64,000 bases of DNA from Chersky-840 sp963764205 (GCA_963764205.1 CAVXRN010000006.1:62001-126000), one strand, 5' to 3'. Shown: positions 9,362-18,538, counted from the stretch's first letter. Numbers and translations are program-made. Notes: generated by a model from the sequence alone, not told the origin.

Positions 9362-9805
9362 ATGATCACCCACCAGTCCCACACCAGCGTCTTCGTCCTC
9401 GATCAGGACTCGGCGAAGGCCTTCTACACCGAGAAGCTGGGATTCGAGCTGCGCACTGACTTCACCATGGGTGACGACTTCGAGGGGGCAGGCGCGGGCT
9501 TCCGCTGGCTGACCGTGTCGCCCCCGAATCAACCCGACCTCCAGCTGATCTTGTCTTCGTGCACGATGGGCCGCTCGCCTGAGGACGCCGAGAAACTCCG
9601 GGCGTTGGTGGCCGGCGGCGCCATGAGTGTCGGGGTGCTGGCAACCGAGGATTGCCGTCGCACCTACGAAGAGCTGTCAGCTAAGGGCGTGGCCTTCCTC
9701 TCGCCGCCCAGTGAGCGGCCCTACGGCATTGAGGCCACCATGCGCGACGACTCGGGCAACATGATCAGCCTGACCCAGCCCTTTGAGATGCCGTCCTGGG
9801 AGTAA
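9362..9805 (+). CDS. VOC-family (glyoxalase/bleomycin-resistance-like) protein
   Basis: A 147-residue protein with both beta-alpha-beta-beta-beta halves of the vicinal-oxygen-chelate fold: first half HQSHTSVFVLDQDSAKAFY...LGFELRTD, second half DCRRTYEELSAKGVAFLSPP with the closing DDSGNMISLTQP. The His in the first strand and the Glu/Gln positions typical of metal ligation are partly present. AAGGAG lies eight bases before the ATG, one of the clearer ribosome sites here. Substrate unknown; co-directional with the DinB-like gene. Confidence 0.85.
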   Translation: MITHQSHTSVFVLDQDSAKAFYTEKLGFELRTDFTMGDDFEGAGAGFRWLTVSPPNQPDLQLILSSCTMGRSPEDAEKLRALVAGGAMSVGVLATEDCRRTYEELSAKGVAFLSPPSERPYGIEATMRDDSGNMISLTQPFEMPSWE

Positions 9806-9930
9806 CGAGGGGCGCGGCTGTATCAGGCTCGGTCGTACCAGGGTCAGCGCATTCCAGGGGGTGTGGTGCGCACCGGGCCGCACCACCCCTGGGAGTCGCC
9901 TGTGACTTTCGCGCCAGGGTTTCCCGACGC

Positions 9931-9936
9931 TAGAAC
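9931..9936 (+). promoter_or_regulatory. -10 hexamer TAGAAC next to a GTG start (leaderless candidate)
   Basis: TAGAAC ends six bases before the GTG of the following gene, and no Shine-Dalgarno is present. This is the geometry of leaderless actinobacterial transcripts in which the start codon is at or next to +1. Confidence 0.4.
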
Positions 9937-9942
9937 TGACCC

Positions 9943-10500
9943 GTGGACGGCGACGCGACGACATTTCAAGAACGAGTCCTGGCACTGGTCGGCAAGCCGA
10001 TGGGCTCAGGGAACAACTCGGCGGCTCCTGACCCGGTGAATCAACCGATGATCCGCCACTGGGTGGCTGCATTCGACGACCGCAACCCCGTGTACACGGA
10101 TCCCGAGTACGCAGCGACCACGCGCTTTGGCCGCGTCGTCGCCCCGCCCCTCATGCTCCAGACCTGGACGATGGCGACCCCGAAGATCACCGGCATCGCC
10201 GACCGGGGTGGTTCTCCGGTGGAGGTGGAGGACTCGACCCCCATGTCGATATTCGACGAAGCGGGCTTCGTCGGAACCTTGGCGTCGAATTCGGAGTTCG
10301 AGATCGACAGGTACCTCCACCTCGGCGAGGTGATCTCGGCTTCGACGGTGATCGAGTCCATCTCCGACATGAAGCAGACCCGGCTCGGCCCCGGCTACTT
10401 CGTTACGTGGATGACCACGTACGTCGACGAGGACGGTGCGGTGGTGGCTCGGCAGCGATTCCGCATTCTCAAGTTCAGACCTGAGGACATCCCCGCATGA
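9943..10500 (+). CDS. MaoC-like hotdog protein (FAS1-like dehydratase domain)
   Basis: A 185-residue single hotdog-fold protein. The N-terminal motif MIRHWVAAFDDRNPVYTDPEYA (residues about 29-50) followed by FGRVVAPPLMLQTW is typical of the MaoC dehydratase N-terminal half, in which Asp/Asn and His residues line the hydratase site. Start is GTG with a candidate leaderless promoter. It is followed 22 bp later by a second hotdog gene in the same direction; in the family two such subunits commonly make a heterodimeric (R)-specific enoyl-CoA hydratase acting in acyl-CoA or steroid-side-chain metabolism. The exact acyl substrate is not deducible. Confidence 0.8.
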   Translation: MDGDATTFQERVLALVGKPMGSGNNSAAPDPVNQPMIRHWVAAFDDRNPVYTDPEYAATTRFGRVVAPPLMLQTWTMATPKITGIADRGGSPVEVEDSTPMSIFDEAGFVGTLASNSEFEIDRYLHLGEVISASTVIESISDMKQTRLGPGYFVTWMTTYVDEDGAVVARQRFRILKFRPEDIPA

Positions 10501-10522
10501 CCGGTCTGCTCGTGCTGCGACG

Positions 10523-10963
10523 ATGACCACAAGCGTTCGCCCCCAGACCCTCGACTGGGATGGGATACGGGTCGGTGACCGGCTTCCGACCCTCGTGATC
10601 GATGTGACCGCCTCGGTGATCGTCGCCGGAGCCATCGCCACGCGGGACTTCATGCCGGTGCACCATGACCGCGACTACGCCAATGCCCAGGGTGCACCCG
10701 ACATCTTCATGAACATCCTTTCGGACACGGCTTACTGCAGTCGATTCCTGACGGACTGGGCGGGACCCGAGGCGATGGTCAAGAAGCTCGCCATTCGTCT
10801 CGGGGTGCCGGTCTTCCCAGGCTCGACGCTCACCTACACCGGCACGGTGATCGCGACGTCGCAGCTGCACGGTGAGGGGCTCGTCGAGGTCGAGTTGCAG
10901 GCCACCAACGACCTGGGTGATCACGTTTCGGGCACGGCGGTACTCGGCCTGCCTTGCCGATGA
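10523..10963 (+). CDS. MaoC-like hotdog protein, partner subunit
   Basis: Start at 10523 (MTTSVRPQTLDWDGIRVGDRLP); the frame opens earlier but those codons overlap the upstream gene and look non-coding. The 146-residue product has the strand ITASVIVAGAIATRDFMPVHHDRDYA region (residues about 30-56), where the Asp/His pair corresponds to the MaoC catalytic dyad, and the closing strand FPGSTLTYTGTV. It carries the catalytic-looking dyad more clearly than its upstream neighbour, consistent with a catalytic/non-catalytic heterodimer. Convergent with the SGNH hydrolase gene, whose stop is 18 bp away. Confidence 0.8.
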   Translation: MTTSVRPQTLDWDGIRVGDRLPTLVIDVTASVIVAGAIATRDFMPVHHDRDYANAQGAPDIFMNILSDTAYCSRFLTDWAGPEAMVKKLAIRLGVPVFPGSTLTYTGTVIATSQLHGEGLVEVELQATNDLGDHVSGTAVLGLPCR

Positions 10964-10981
10964 ACGGCACCCACCACGTCT

Positions 10982-11857
10982 CTACTTCAGGCCCGTCGTC
11001 CGGATCGCCGACTGAAGAGCCAACCCCATCTCGGATGCGCCGGTGGCATTCGGGTGGACTGAGACCCCGCCGCCACTGGTGACGAGGGGATTCACCCACC
11101 TCTCGCTCGAGGATCTGCAGGCGTCGTGCCCGATCGACTGGGTGAACGTGTCGACAAACGTGGCACCGTTGGCGGTCGCATCCGACCTCAACATGGAGTT
11201 GAGGCCCTCTTCGAGAGAGTTCAGGTACGAGACATCACCGCTCGTGAGCGGCATCGTCGGATAGCAGTGCCCGGTCTGGGGCAGGATGTCGGGGTAGCCG
11301 ACGACAAAGACCTTCGCGTGGGGGGCGCGGTCGTGGATGTCCTGGATGACACCACTGATCGTCGACGCATCGCTCGATACGTCGTCCACGAACCTGTTTC
11401 CGTATAGCGCCTTGCACGGTGCCCCGAGATTGACGAAGTCGAGGACGTCGGCGACGCTGCAATCGACCAGAGCGTCCACGAACAGGTTGTCGTCATTTCC
11501 ACCGATGCCGATACTGACGACATTCGATGACGTTGACACAGCTGTGAGCTGCGGCGACTGATCAGAGTATTGCGCCCTGGTCACGTCCACCGACCGTGCA
11601 CCAGCACAACTCACGTCTGTCAACTGCCATCCTTCGAACTTCGCGGTCTGATGGGGGTAGTCGGCCGCCGACTGGTTGCAATCAGCGGGAGCGGTAGGTG
11701 AGGCCGGCGAGATGCCGTCACCTGAGGTGTACGAGTCCCCGAGCGCGACGTAGTTCAGAGCGGCAGCACGAGCGGGGTGAAGGGCTCCCAACCCGACGCC
11801 GGTCCCGAGACTCAACAAGATCGCCACACAGCCGACCAGCCAGCCCCGCTTCTTCAT
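10982..11857 (-). CDS. secreted SGNH/GDSL-type hydrolase
   Basis: Start taken at 11857 (MKKRGWLVGCVAILLSLGTG), which yields a classic signal peptide of about 33 residues ending ARAA; longer in-frame starts add a non-secretory arginine-rich extension. SGNH blocks are in order: YVALGDSYTSGDG (nucleophile Ser, block I), SCAGARSVDVT, IGIGGNDDN (block III Asn), and the C-terminal GVSVHPNATG (His of block V). Cys pairs (ADCNQS, VSCAG, VDCS, APCK, GHCYP, HDACRSS) suit an extracellular disulfide-bonded lipase/esterase like the Streptomyces SGNH lipases. Substrate probably a lipid or acylated polymer. Confidence 0.85.
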   Translation of the reverse strand: MKKRGWLVGCVAILLSLGTGVGLGALHPARAAALNYVALGDSYTSGDGISPASPTAPADCNQSAADYPHQTAKFEGWQLTDVSCAGARSVDVTRAQYSDQSPQLTAVSTSSNVVSIGIGGNDDNLFVDALVDCSVADVLDFVNLGAPCKALYGNRFVDDVSSDASTISGVIQDIHDRAPHAKVFVVGYPDILPQTGHCYPTMPLTSGDVSYLNSLEEGLNSMLRSDATANGATFVDTFTQSIGHDACRSSSERWVNPLVTSGGGVSVHPNATGASEMGLALQSAIRTTGLK

Positions 11858-12051
11858 CCCGACATCCCCCATCATCGCCTGCGCGCCGACCCGTTTGGGA
11901 TTTGCTCCCCGGACCGACGTCCACCGTACTGTCCGGCAGGTGGAAACAGACCGCGCCCGCATCGCCACCACCCGAGGGAGAACGGCCTTTCCGTCGCGAG
12001 ATCCTGGTGCTAGCTATCCAGATCGAATCACATGCCCACTGGCAGGTTCTC

Positions 12052-12600
12052 TCAAATGTCGTCATCGTCCGCACGGCGCTGCCGAGGGATGCCGCGCAGC
12101 TGATCTCCTGCCGTGCTGACATGCTGGAGCGATCGGCCCCTGTCTCCTGGCGTGTCACGGACAGTCGTGGTGGCCGACCAACCGGAGAGGGCGCCCGCGA
12201 TGAGGACGGCGCAGGTGAGCAATGCGATCCACAGCCCTCGCTCGGGAACGACCGAGGTCGCGGCCCAAATACGGAAGTACGGATCGCTGTCGTGGACGTT
12301 TGCCAGACGTGCTCCGGCTACGACCCCCACCACGTTGAGAACGAGGGCCGAGGCACCCAGCACCAGCCCGGTACGCCTGATCCACCCCAGGTGGACCACG
12401 GCGATCACGACCGAGCCGGCTGCGACGACCAGCTCCGCCATGGGCAGGAAACGCCAGTCGTCGACGTTCACGAATGTGTAGGTCAAGCCCCAGATCCTCG
12501 ACCACGGCTGGTACGCCGAGATACACAGGGCGGCAGCTCCGAGGAGGACGACGACCCTGAACCTCTTGGCTGCCCGGGTCGGTTGGGTCGGACCTCCCAT
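12052..12600 (-). CDS. hypothetical four-helix membrane protein
   Basis: A 182-residue protein: short basic N-terminus, helices at about residues 15-32, 50-70, 75-97 and 120-140, then a polar tail rich in Arg and Asp. A W-R-x-W-G-containing loop (YQPWSRIWGLTYTFVNVDDW) after helix 1 suggests an extracytoplasmic segment. No family recognised and no operon partner; it is read towards the SGNH hydrolase gene with 194 bp between. Confidence 0.55.
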   Translation of the reverse strand: MGGPTQPTRAAKRFRVVVLLGAAALCISAYQPWSRIWGLTYTFVNVDDWRFLPMAELVVAAGSVVIAVVHLGWIRRTGLVLGASALVLNVVGVVAGARLANVHDSDPYFRIWAATSVVPERGLWIALLTCAVLIAGALSGWSATTTVRDTPGDRGRSLQHVSTAGDQLRGIPRQRRADDDDI

Positions 12601-12889
12601 GGGACAATTCTCGGCATGATTCGGCCAAAGTTGAGTGAGGCGGTCCGGCCTCCCGCACTCCGCCGAGGTTCAGGTCTGAGACAGGGCCGCAGCACAATCG
12701 CCGACCTCCCCGCCCGCCCGGCCCGGGCGGACCGCCGAGGCGCCCGGGTCGGCGGCTACGGGTGGGCTCGGCATGTACGGCAAAGCGGCCGTGCGTCGGG
12801 TGGTCGTCCAGTAATGTCTGGCCTCGTCATCCTCCACCGGCGCTGCCCTGGAAACTGCAGACCTGCTGAAGCGATCAGGGGTTCGACTG

Positions 12890-14227
12890 ATGATCCCTCG
12901 ACCAGAAACCCGATACGTCACCGTCGGGGATGCGGATGTGGCGTACCAGGTCGTGGGATCAGCGCCCGTTGATCTCCTGTATTGCCATGGCCTCGGAAGC
13001 CACATCGAGCTCGTATGGGACCTTCCCCCGGCGGCGGAATTTCTCACGCAATTGGCATCATTCGCGCGACTCATACTGTTCGATCGCCGAGGAACGGGCG
13101 CGTCCGACGCTGTCACGCGTGCCGAGATGCCCACCTGGGAGACCTGGGCCGAGGACATGGGCGCCGTGCTGGATGCCGCTGGCTCGCGGCGGGCGGCAAT
13201 CTTCGCATCGCTCGACGCCGCACCCATCGCCACGCTATTCACTGCGATGCATCCCGAACGAGTCAGCGAATTGATCCTCTTGAATGCGAGCGCCCGATTT
13301 CTCGCGGCCGAGGACTACCCGATCGGAGTGCCCGAGGACGTGATGACCACGATCATCGAGATGATCCGGGCCGGTTGGGGAACGCCTGAGATGACCGCAC
13401 TGCAGAACCCGAGCATCGCACAGGACCCGGCGCTGTTGAGCCAGCTCGCCCGCTTCGGGCGGGCCGCGTCCACGCCGCGGGCCGCAGCTGCGCAGTACGA
13501 CTACATGGGCCGCAAACTGGACGTCAGGCCGGCGCTCCCACTCGTCCAGGCCCCCACGTTGGTGCTGGCCGTGACGCAGTGCCCCTTCGTTCCGATCGAG
13601 CAAGCTCGGTACGTGGCCGAGCACATCGATGACGCAAAATTGGTCGAGCTCGAAGGCGGAGACATTGGATTCACGCCGACACTCTCCATCGTGGGCGACG
13701 AAGTGGCGGAATTCATGACCGGGGAACGACCCGTCCTCGAGGCCGAACGGATCCTCACCACGATCTTCTTCAGCGACATCGTGGGCTCGACCGAGCGCGC
13801 CGCATCACTGGGCGACCGAGCGTGGCGCACGTTGCTCGACTCACATGACGAGGTGGTGCGTTCTCAGCTTCGCCGATTCCGCGGGCAGGAGATCAACACG
13901 ACAGGTGACGGGTTCGTGGCATCGTTCGATGGGCCCGCCCGCTCGATCAAATGTGCGCAGGCGATCCTCGAGGACGCAGGAGCCCTTGGTATCGACCTGA
14001 GGGTAGGACTGCACAGCGAAGAATGCGAGGTCCGAGGCGACGACCTGGGCGGGTTGGCCGTGCATATTGCCGCTCGGGTAGGTGCATTGGCGGCTCCCCG
14101 GCAGGTGCTCGTCTCCAGCACGGTGAAGGACCTCGTCGTGGGCTCCGGCATCGAGTTCGACGAGTGGGGCGAGTGCGAGCTCAAGGGTGTTCCGGGGTCA
14201 TGGAAGCTCTTTGCGGCAGTCGAATGA
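12890..14227 (+). CDS. alpha/beta-hydrolase-fold protein fused to a class III adenylate/guanylate cyclase domain
   Basis: Residues about 1-275 form an alpha/beta-hydrolase domain (YCHGLGSHIE, FDRRGTGASD, APTLVLAVTQ); residues about 285-445 form a class III cyclase. In the hydrolase part the nucleophile elbow reads FASLDAAP at 105-112, where active members have G-x-S-x-G-G-P, so the serine is replaced and the domain is probably a sensor rather than an enzyme. The cyclase keeps both metal aspartates (FFSDIVGST; TTGDGFVASF) and the transition-state Arg (VHIAARV). Known fusions of this kind in mycobacteria are cAMP-forming. It converges with a second cyclase gene seven bases away. Start follows CAGGGG at eight bases. 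Confidence 0.85.
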   Translation: MIPRPETRYVTVGDADVAYQVVGSAPVDLLYCHGLGSHIELVWDLPPAAEFLTQLASFARLILFDRRGTGASDAVTRAEMPTWETWAEDMGAVLDAAGSRRAAIFASLDAAPIATLFTAMHPERVSELILLNASARFLAAEDYPIGVPEDVMTTIIEMIRAGWGTPEMTALQNPSIAQDPALLSQLARFGRAASTPRAAAAQYDYMGRKLDVRPALPLVQAPTLVLAVTQCPFVPIEQARYVAEHIDDAKLVELEGGDIGFTPTLSIVGDEVAEFMTGERPVLEAERILTTIFFSDIVGSTERAASLGDRAWRTLLDSHDEVVRSQLRRFRGQEINTTGDGFVASFDGPARSIKCAQAILEDAGALGIDLRVGLHSEECEVRGDDLGGLAVHIAARVGALAAPRQVLVSSTVKDLVVGSGIEFDEWGECELKGVPGSWKLFAAVE

Positions 14228-14234
14228 CTCGTGC

Positions 14235-15332
14235 TCAGCGACGGAGTCGATAGGCGGTTTTCTGCTCGGCAAAGCCCTTCAGTGCCAGGGGCTGGAGCCG
14301 CTCGAACTGAAAACCGCGGGCCGCAACTCGAACCGCCTCGGACACGACCGCCGTGGCCGGATCAGCGACGGCGACGAGGCGGGCGGCCAGGTTGACGTCG
14401 GGGCCGTACAGGTCGCCGAACACCGAAACCACCTCGCCCGTGGCGAGCCCGACCCGGACGAGAGGCAGCGTTCCCCCCGCGCCCTCCACGAGGTCGAGGG
14501 CGATACGACAGGCGTCGGCGGCGTCTTCGGTGACGAACATCGCCTCGTCGCCGATCGTCTTGACGATCCGGCCGCGGCCGCGTGCCACGACCTCGGCCGT
14601 GCGCTCGTCGAAGCCCACGAGTGTGGCCGTCAGCTCCCGGACCGACATGGAGGCAGCCGCGGAGGTGTACCCGACGAGGTCGACGAATCCCACGGTGCGC
14701 AGCAGGGTCACGGCAGACCGCTCTTCGTCTGTCGACCACATTCGCTCCGTCACCGCCACCACCTGCCGGCGCAGCACCGCGTCCAGAGTGTCCACGAATG
14801 CAGGCAGCAAGGTCTGTGCCAGGTCGACATACTCCTTGACTACGTCCACATACGGGGTGCCCGAGTCTCGACGGGGCAGTTCGACCCGAAGTCGGAAGAC
14901 CCCGACGACGGTTTCGGCGATGCGCGCCATGGCGTTGCCAGCGACACGGGCGAGCTGCAGTGTCGCCTCTTCACCCAGCAACTCGGCGCTCACCGCGCCC
15001 AGCAGCCGGACGGTCGCCGCCTCCTCGGCCGTGATGAGCGAGTCACGGTCCGTGGAGAGGCCGACCGCGGTGATCAGCCGCTGGGCGGTGGCCCATTCGA
15101 TGCCCGCAGCCTCTACCACCTCGCCCAGGGTCAGCGACCCTCGCGGACGCAACGTCAAGTCCAACGCCACCTCGCCCAGGTTGGTCGTTGCCGCAACGTC
15201 CTCGAGTGTCGCCCCGCAGGAGAACGCGTAGCGAATCAGCTCGAGACGCTCCGTGGCATCGGGCGCGGCTGGGTCGTACAGTCCCAAGCGTTCCAGTTGC
15301 TCAGCGTCGGGCACTGCCCTTGCGTCGCTCAC
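14235..15332 (-). CDS. class III adenylate cyclase with Rv1264-like N-terminal regulatory domain
   Basis: A 365-residue soluble protein, GTG start. The N-terminal about 190 residues (LYDPAAPDATERLELIRYAFSCG...) resemble the helical autoinhibitory, pH-sensing domain of mycobacterial Rv1264-type cyclases. The C-terminal catalytic domain holds both metal Asp residues (GFVDLVGYTS; VKTIGDEAMFV) and the Asn/Arg pair (GPDVNLAARLV) needed for catalysis; these are all intact. Makes cAMP from ATP as a homodimer in the known family. It is tail-to-tail with the hydrolase-cyclase fusion, giving two distinct cyclases within 2.5 kb. Confidence 0.88.
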   Translation of the reverse strand: MSDARAVPDAEQLERLGLYDPAAPDATERLELIRYAFSCGATLEDVAATTNLGEVALDLTLRPRGSLTLGEVVEAAGIEWATAQRLITAVGLSTDRDSLITAEEAATVRLLGAVSAELLGEEATLQLARVAGNAMARIAETVVGVFRLRVELPRRDSGTPYVDVVKEYVDLAQTLLPAFVDTLDAVLRRQVVAVTERMWSTDEERSAVTLLRTVGFVDLVGYTSAAASMSVRELTATLVGFDERTAEVVARGRGRIVKTIGDEAMFVTEDAADACRIALDLVEGAGGTLPLVRVGLATGEVVSVFGDLYGPDVNLAARLVAVADPATAVVSEAVRVAARGFQFERLQPLALKGFAEQKTAYRLRR

Positions 15333-15418
15333 CGCACCAGCTTGCCCGGTTCGCGGCCTGCGACGGCGAACCGCGTCCTACGTCGAGGCGTCGGATGCGG
15401 ACGTCGACTTCCGCCAGA

Positions 15419-15535
15419 TCATTTGTCGAAGACCGACCTGCGGGGACCGTGGTGCAGGAAACCGGTCACGAGCCAGCGCCGATAGACGGACCCCAGTGCC
15501 CACGCTGCGGCGACGACTCCCAGCCCCCCGACCAT
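15419..15535 (-). CDS. possible 38-residue single-helix membrane protein
   Basis: Begins MVGGLGVVAAAWALGSVYRR just 19 bp after the stop of the adenylation-thioesterase gene and in the same direction. One hydrophobic helix (residues 2-17) is followed by a basic segment and ends FDK. Its position suggests co-transcription with the upstream gene. Size and lack of a recognised family keep this uncertain. Confidence 0.3.
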   Translation of the reverse strand: MVGGLGVVAAAWALGSVYRRWLVTGFLHHGPRRSVFDK

Positions 15536-15554
15536 CAATCGGCGCACGCGCGGG

Positions 15555-18197
15555 TCAGGCCGTGGGTTCCGAGATCGACGATTCTCGGGCCGAACCGAGG
15601 GCGTTCTCGATGCGGCGAGACAGCACCGCCGCCAGCGCTCGCGCGTTCGGCTCACGGAGAAGAGATCTGTGGTCGCCGGGGACCGAGCACCGGTAGGGAG
15701 GGTCGAGCAGAATTCCCTCCCACGTCACACGCGTGAACCCGTCGGTCTGGTCGAGGGCGGTGACGACCGTCGCCGGGCCCCTCCACGGAGGTCGGCGGTA
15801 GTGCCGCATCAAGATCGTCCCGTACGACCCGAACACCTCGATCCTCTTGTCGGTGCGGGGCTTGCCCGACAGCGACTCGGCGACGACACGGGCCACCAGT
15901 CCGACGCGCGCCACCCTGCCGCGCATTCGCTGGAGCCTGGCACTGCGCGGGGGCTTGCGCACAGCAGGACGCGCCACCTGTTCGTGGACACCCGAGCTGG
16001 CGCGTTGCCAGGGGGCGTCCGCCGTCTCACCCGGATACCAGTCGTGGATCACGTCGAGCAGACCCAAGAAGGCGACCTGTTCACCCGCCGCAGTCAGCTG
16101 GCGTGCGATCTCGTAGGCCAGGACCCCGCCCCACGAGTGGCCCGCCAGCAGGTATGGACCAGTTGGTCGGACCGATCGAATGGAGCGGACGGCACGCTTG
16201 GCCGCTCCCTTGATGCTGAAATCAGGGAGCCCGCGATTCTCCAAGCCCTGGTTCTGCAGGACATAGAAGGGCTGGTCGCTCCCGAGGTAGAGGCTGATGG
16301 GGAGGTACGTGGCGGGTACTCCTGCCACCCCGGCCACACAGAACAGCGGGGGCCGAGTGCCGGTCTTGCGCAGTGGCACCATGATCGACCTTGCCTGGGC
16401 GTGACCGGGGTCGCGCACCTTGACGGCCAGCTCCGCCACCGTGGGTGCTTCGAGCAAGACCGAGGTCGGAAGCGTGAGATCGAAATCCGCACAGACCGCG
16501 GCCATGGCGCTCTCCGCTGCCAACGAGTCCCCTCCGAGCTCGAAGAAGTCGTCGTCGACGCCGATCGCCTCGAGGCCGAGGATGTCCGCCCATGCCACCG
16601 CGAGCTGGAGCTCGACCGGATCACGGGGCGGGACCGGTGCAGGTGGTGCCGGTGCGGGCAGATCCTTGAGCGCCATGCGGTCGACCTTGCCGTTGGCATT
16701 GCGAGGAAGGTCGCTGACCACCACGACCGAGGTCGGGACCATGTAGTTGGGTACCCTCTCGCGCAGCGCGCGGCGCACCGAGGCGGGTGAGACGTCCTTT
16801 CCGCTGGGGACGACCCAGGCGACCAGCTCGGTGCGGCCACCGGGCCCCGAGCGACCCAGTACCGCCGCCCCGTTCACCTCGCCGGTGCCCAGCAGCGCGG
16901 CTTCGACCTCCAACGGCTCGACCAGGTAGCCACGCACCTTGACCATCTGGTCCTGGCGTCCCTTGTGCTCGAGAACGCCGTCCTCCCGGAGCACGACGTA
17001 GTCGCCCGTGCGGAAACACCGCCGACCATCGGCAAGAGTCTCGAAGCGCTCCGCCGTCAGCTCGGGCTGACCCCAGTACCCAATGGCCACATAGGGAGAT
17101 GTCACGAAGAGCTCACCGGGCTCGTGGTCTTCCACGGCGGTGCCGTCGCTCCGTCGAATCGTCAGGACCCGGTCGCCGAGCACCGCACCGGACGGGACCT
17201 GTCCCTCGGGGACAGGTCCATCGAGGGGGACGGTGTAATAGGCGTAGCCAGACGTCTCAGAGCTCCCGGCATGGTTGATGAACATGCTCGACGACCCGAG
17301 AGATCGCGCCATGGCGGTCACGTCGACACCGAAGACCGGTTCCCCCGCAGTGGTCACCACGCGCAGGTCTTCGAACATGTCGTCGGCGTCGAGCGTCGCG
17401 GTGAACGCGCGCATCATGGTGGGCGTCAGATCGAGATACGTGATGCGCTCGGCGCGGAGCCAGGGCGCGAGCCCCTCGATCCCCCGCCGACGGGGGTCGT
17501 AGAGATGCATCTCGGCGCCGGTGAGTAGCCCTCGGTGGAGGTACAGCGCAGCGGCGGCGAAGCCCACGGGGAGGACGAGACCCATGCGGTCCTCGGGGTA
17601 GAAGTCCATGGACGCCACAGCAGCCCGGGCGTGGTCGAGATAGGCCCCGTGCGGCACGACGACACCCTTGGGTGTCCCCGTCGAGCCCGACGTGAACACC
17701 ACGTGGGCCGGGTCGTCGGGCCCGACCGTGGCGTCGGGGAGCCGCTCACTGGTGGCCGCGTCGACCAGAAGAACCACACCTTCGCCGCCCGCGAGGTCGG
17801 CGGCCAGAGCCTCGTGCCCGGCGTCGGTGACGAATGCGTCGGGTCGGGCGAGCGTGCTGATGTCACGCAGGCGCGCCGGCGGCATGGTCAGGTCGAGAAA
17901 CGTGTAGGCGAATCCGGCCTTCAGGATCCCGAGTATCGCCACGACGGCGAAGGCATCTTGATCGAGGACGACCGCGACGAGCCCCGTGTGCACACGGGCG
18001 TCCTCAAGGATCCTCTGGGCCAGTGCATTGGACCGTGTGTCGAGCTCTTCGTACGTCAGAGCGGTGCCACCGTCGTGCACAGCGGTGGCGCGAGGGACGC
18101 ACGTGGCGACGTGCACGAAGCGGTCGACGATCGACCCGGTGCAGTCCACTGCACCGAGGGCGGGAGGCCCTGTCACTGGCACCGCGCCGTGCTCCAT
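15555..18197 (-). CDS. NRPS-like stand-alone protein: adenylation - carrier - thioesterase
   Basis: An 880-residue A-T-TE protein with no condensation domain. Adenylation domain residues about 25-515: FTSGSTGTPKG at 168-178, GYWGQPELTAERF, FRTGDY, and the catalytic Lys in NGKVD at 504. Carrier protein about 525-595 with the phosphopantetheine Ser558 in LGGDSLAAE. Thioesterase about 600-870 with GHSWGG (Ser688). At the position of the amine-binding Asp235 (GrsA numbering) the core reads GFAAAALY, i.e. Ala214, so the substrate is probably not a free alpha-amino acid. Fungal and Ralstonia A-T-TE enzymes with this loss use aryl alpha-keto acids. No phosphopantetheinyl transferase or tailoring enzyme is next to it. 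A small ORF follows. Confidence 0.88.
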   Translation of the reverse strand: MEHGAVPVTGPPALGAVDCTGSIVDRFVHVATCVPRATAVHDGGTALTYEELDTRSNALAQRILEDARVHTGLVAVVLDQDAFAVVAILGILKAGFAYTFLDLTMPPARLRDISTLARPDAFVTDAGHEALAADLAGGEGVVLLVDAATSERLPDATVGPDDPAHVVFTSGSTGTPKGVVVPHGAYLDHARAAVASMDFYPEDRMGLVLPVGFAAAALYLHRGLLTGAEMHLYDPRRRGIEGLAPWLRAERITYLDLTPTMMRAFTATLDADDMFEDLRVVTTAGEPVFGVDVTAMARSLGSSSMFINHAGSSETSGYAYYTVPLDGPVPEGQVPSGAVLGDRVLTIRRSDGTAVEDHEPGELFVTSPYVAIGYWGQPELTAERFETLADGRRCFRTGDYVVLREDGVLEHKGRQDQMVKVRGYLVEPLEVEAALLGTGEVNGAAVLGRSGPGGRTELVAWVVPSGKDVSPASVRRALRERVPNYMVPTSVVVVSDLPRNANGKVDRMALKDLPAPAPPAPVPPRDPVELQLAVAWADILGLEAIGVDDDFFELGGDSLAAESAMAAVCADFDLTLPTSVLLEAPTVAELAVKVRDPGHAQARSIMVPLRKTGTRPPLFCVAGVAGVPATYLPISLYLGSDQPFYVLQNQGLENRGLPDFSIKGAAKRAVRSIRSVRPTGPYLLAGHSWGGVLAYEIARQLTAAGEQVAFLGLLDVIHDWYPGETADAPWQRASSGVHEQVARPAVRKPPRSARLQRMRGRVARVGLVARVVAESLSGKPRTDKRIEVFGSYGTILMRHYRRPPWRGPATVVTALDQTDGFTRVTWEGILLDPPYRCSVPGDHRSLLREPNARALAAVLSRRIENALGSARESSISEPTA

Positions 18198-18538
18198 CGC
18201 TCGACTGTTCCGACCCGTCTACCGCGAAGCGATTGCCGTCGCCGCGCCCACGGTGGCTCTATCGGCACGCATTCCGGCGGCCTCGAGAGGAGCAGGAGCC
18301 CCTGGCCTGAAGCGCTCTCCCGCCATCGTCATGCCCGCTCCCAATGTCGAAAACTCGAGTCGAGATACGCCACTCGCGGTGAACACAATTCACCTGGGGT
18401 GTGATTGTCGATGGCATACCTCCATATGAAACCCACAGAAAGTCAACATTCGGCCAACTGACGATCCACGGAACACGCAGCGTGGCCTGTGAGTCGTCCT
18501 GGTGGGCCCGACTCCCTGGTCAGCAGGGGTGCTGTACG
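18198..18538. other. 341-bp intergenic stretch
   Basis: Upstream of the A-T-TE gene and downstream of the large secreted protein, both on the minus strand. It must hold the A-T-TE promoter. A CTCGAGTCGAG palindrome sits at 18354-18364. The 18370-18480 part is clearly more AT-rich than its surroundings. No ORF or structured RNA supported. Confidence 0.5.

Noticed and set aside
11698..12972. Plus-strand frame spanning three other genes
   Set aside because: Composition is non-protein-like and it overlaps well supported genes on the other strand and the start of the cyclase fusion.
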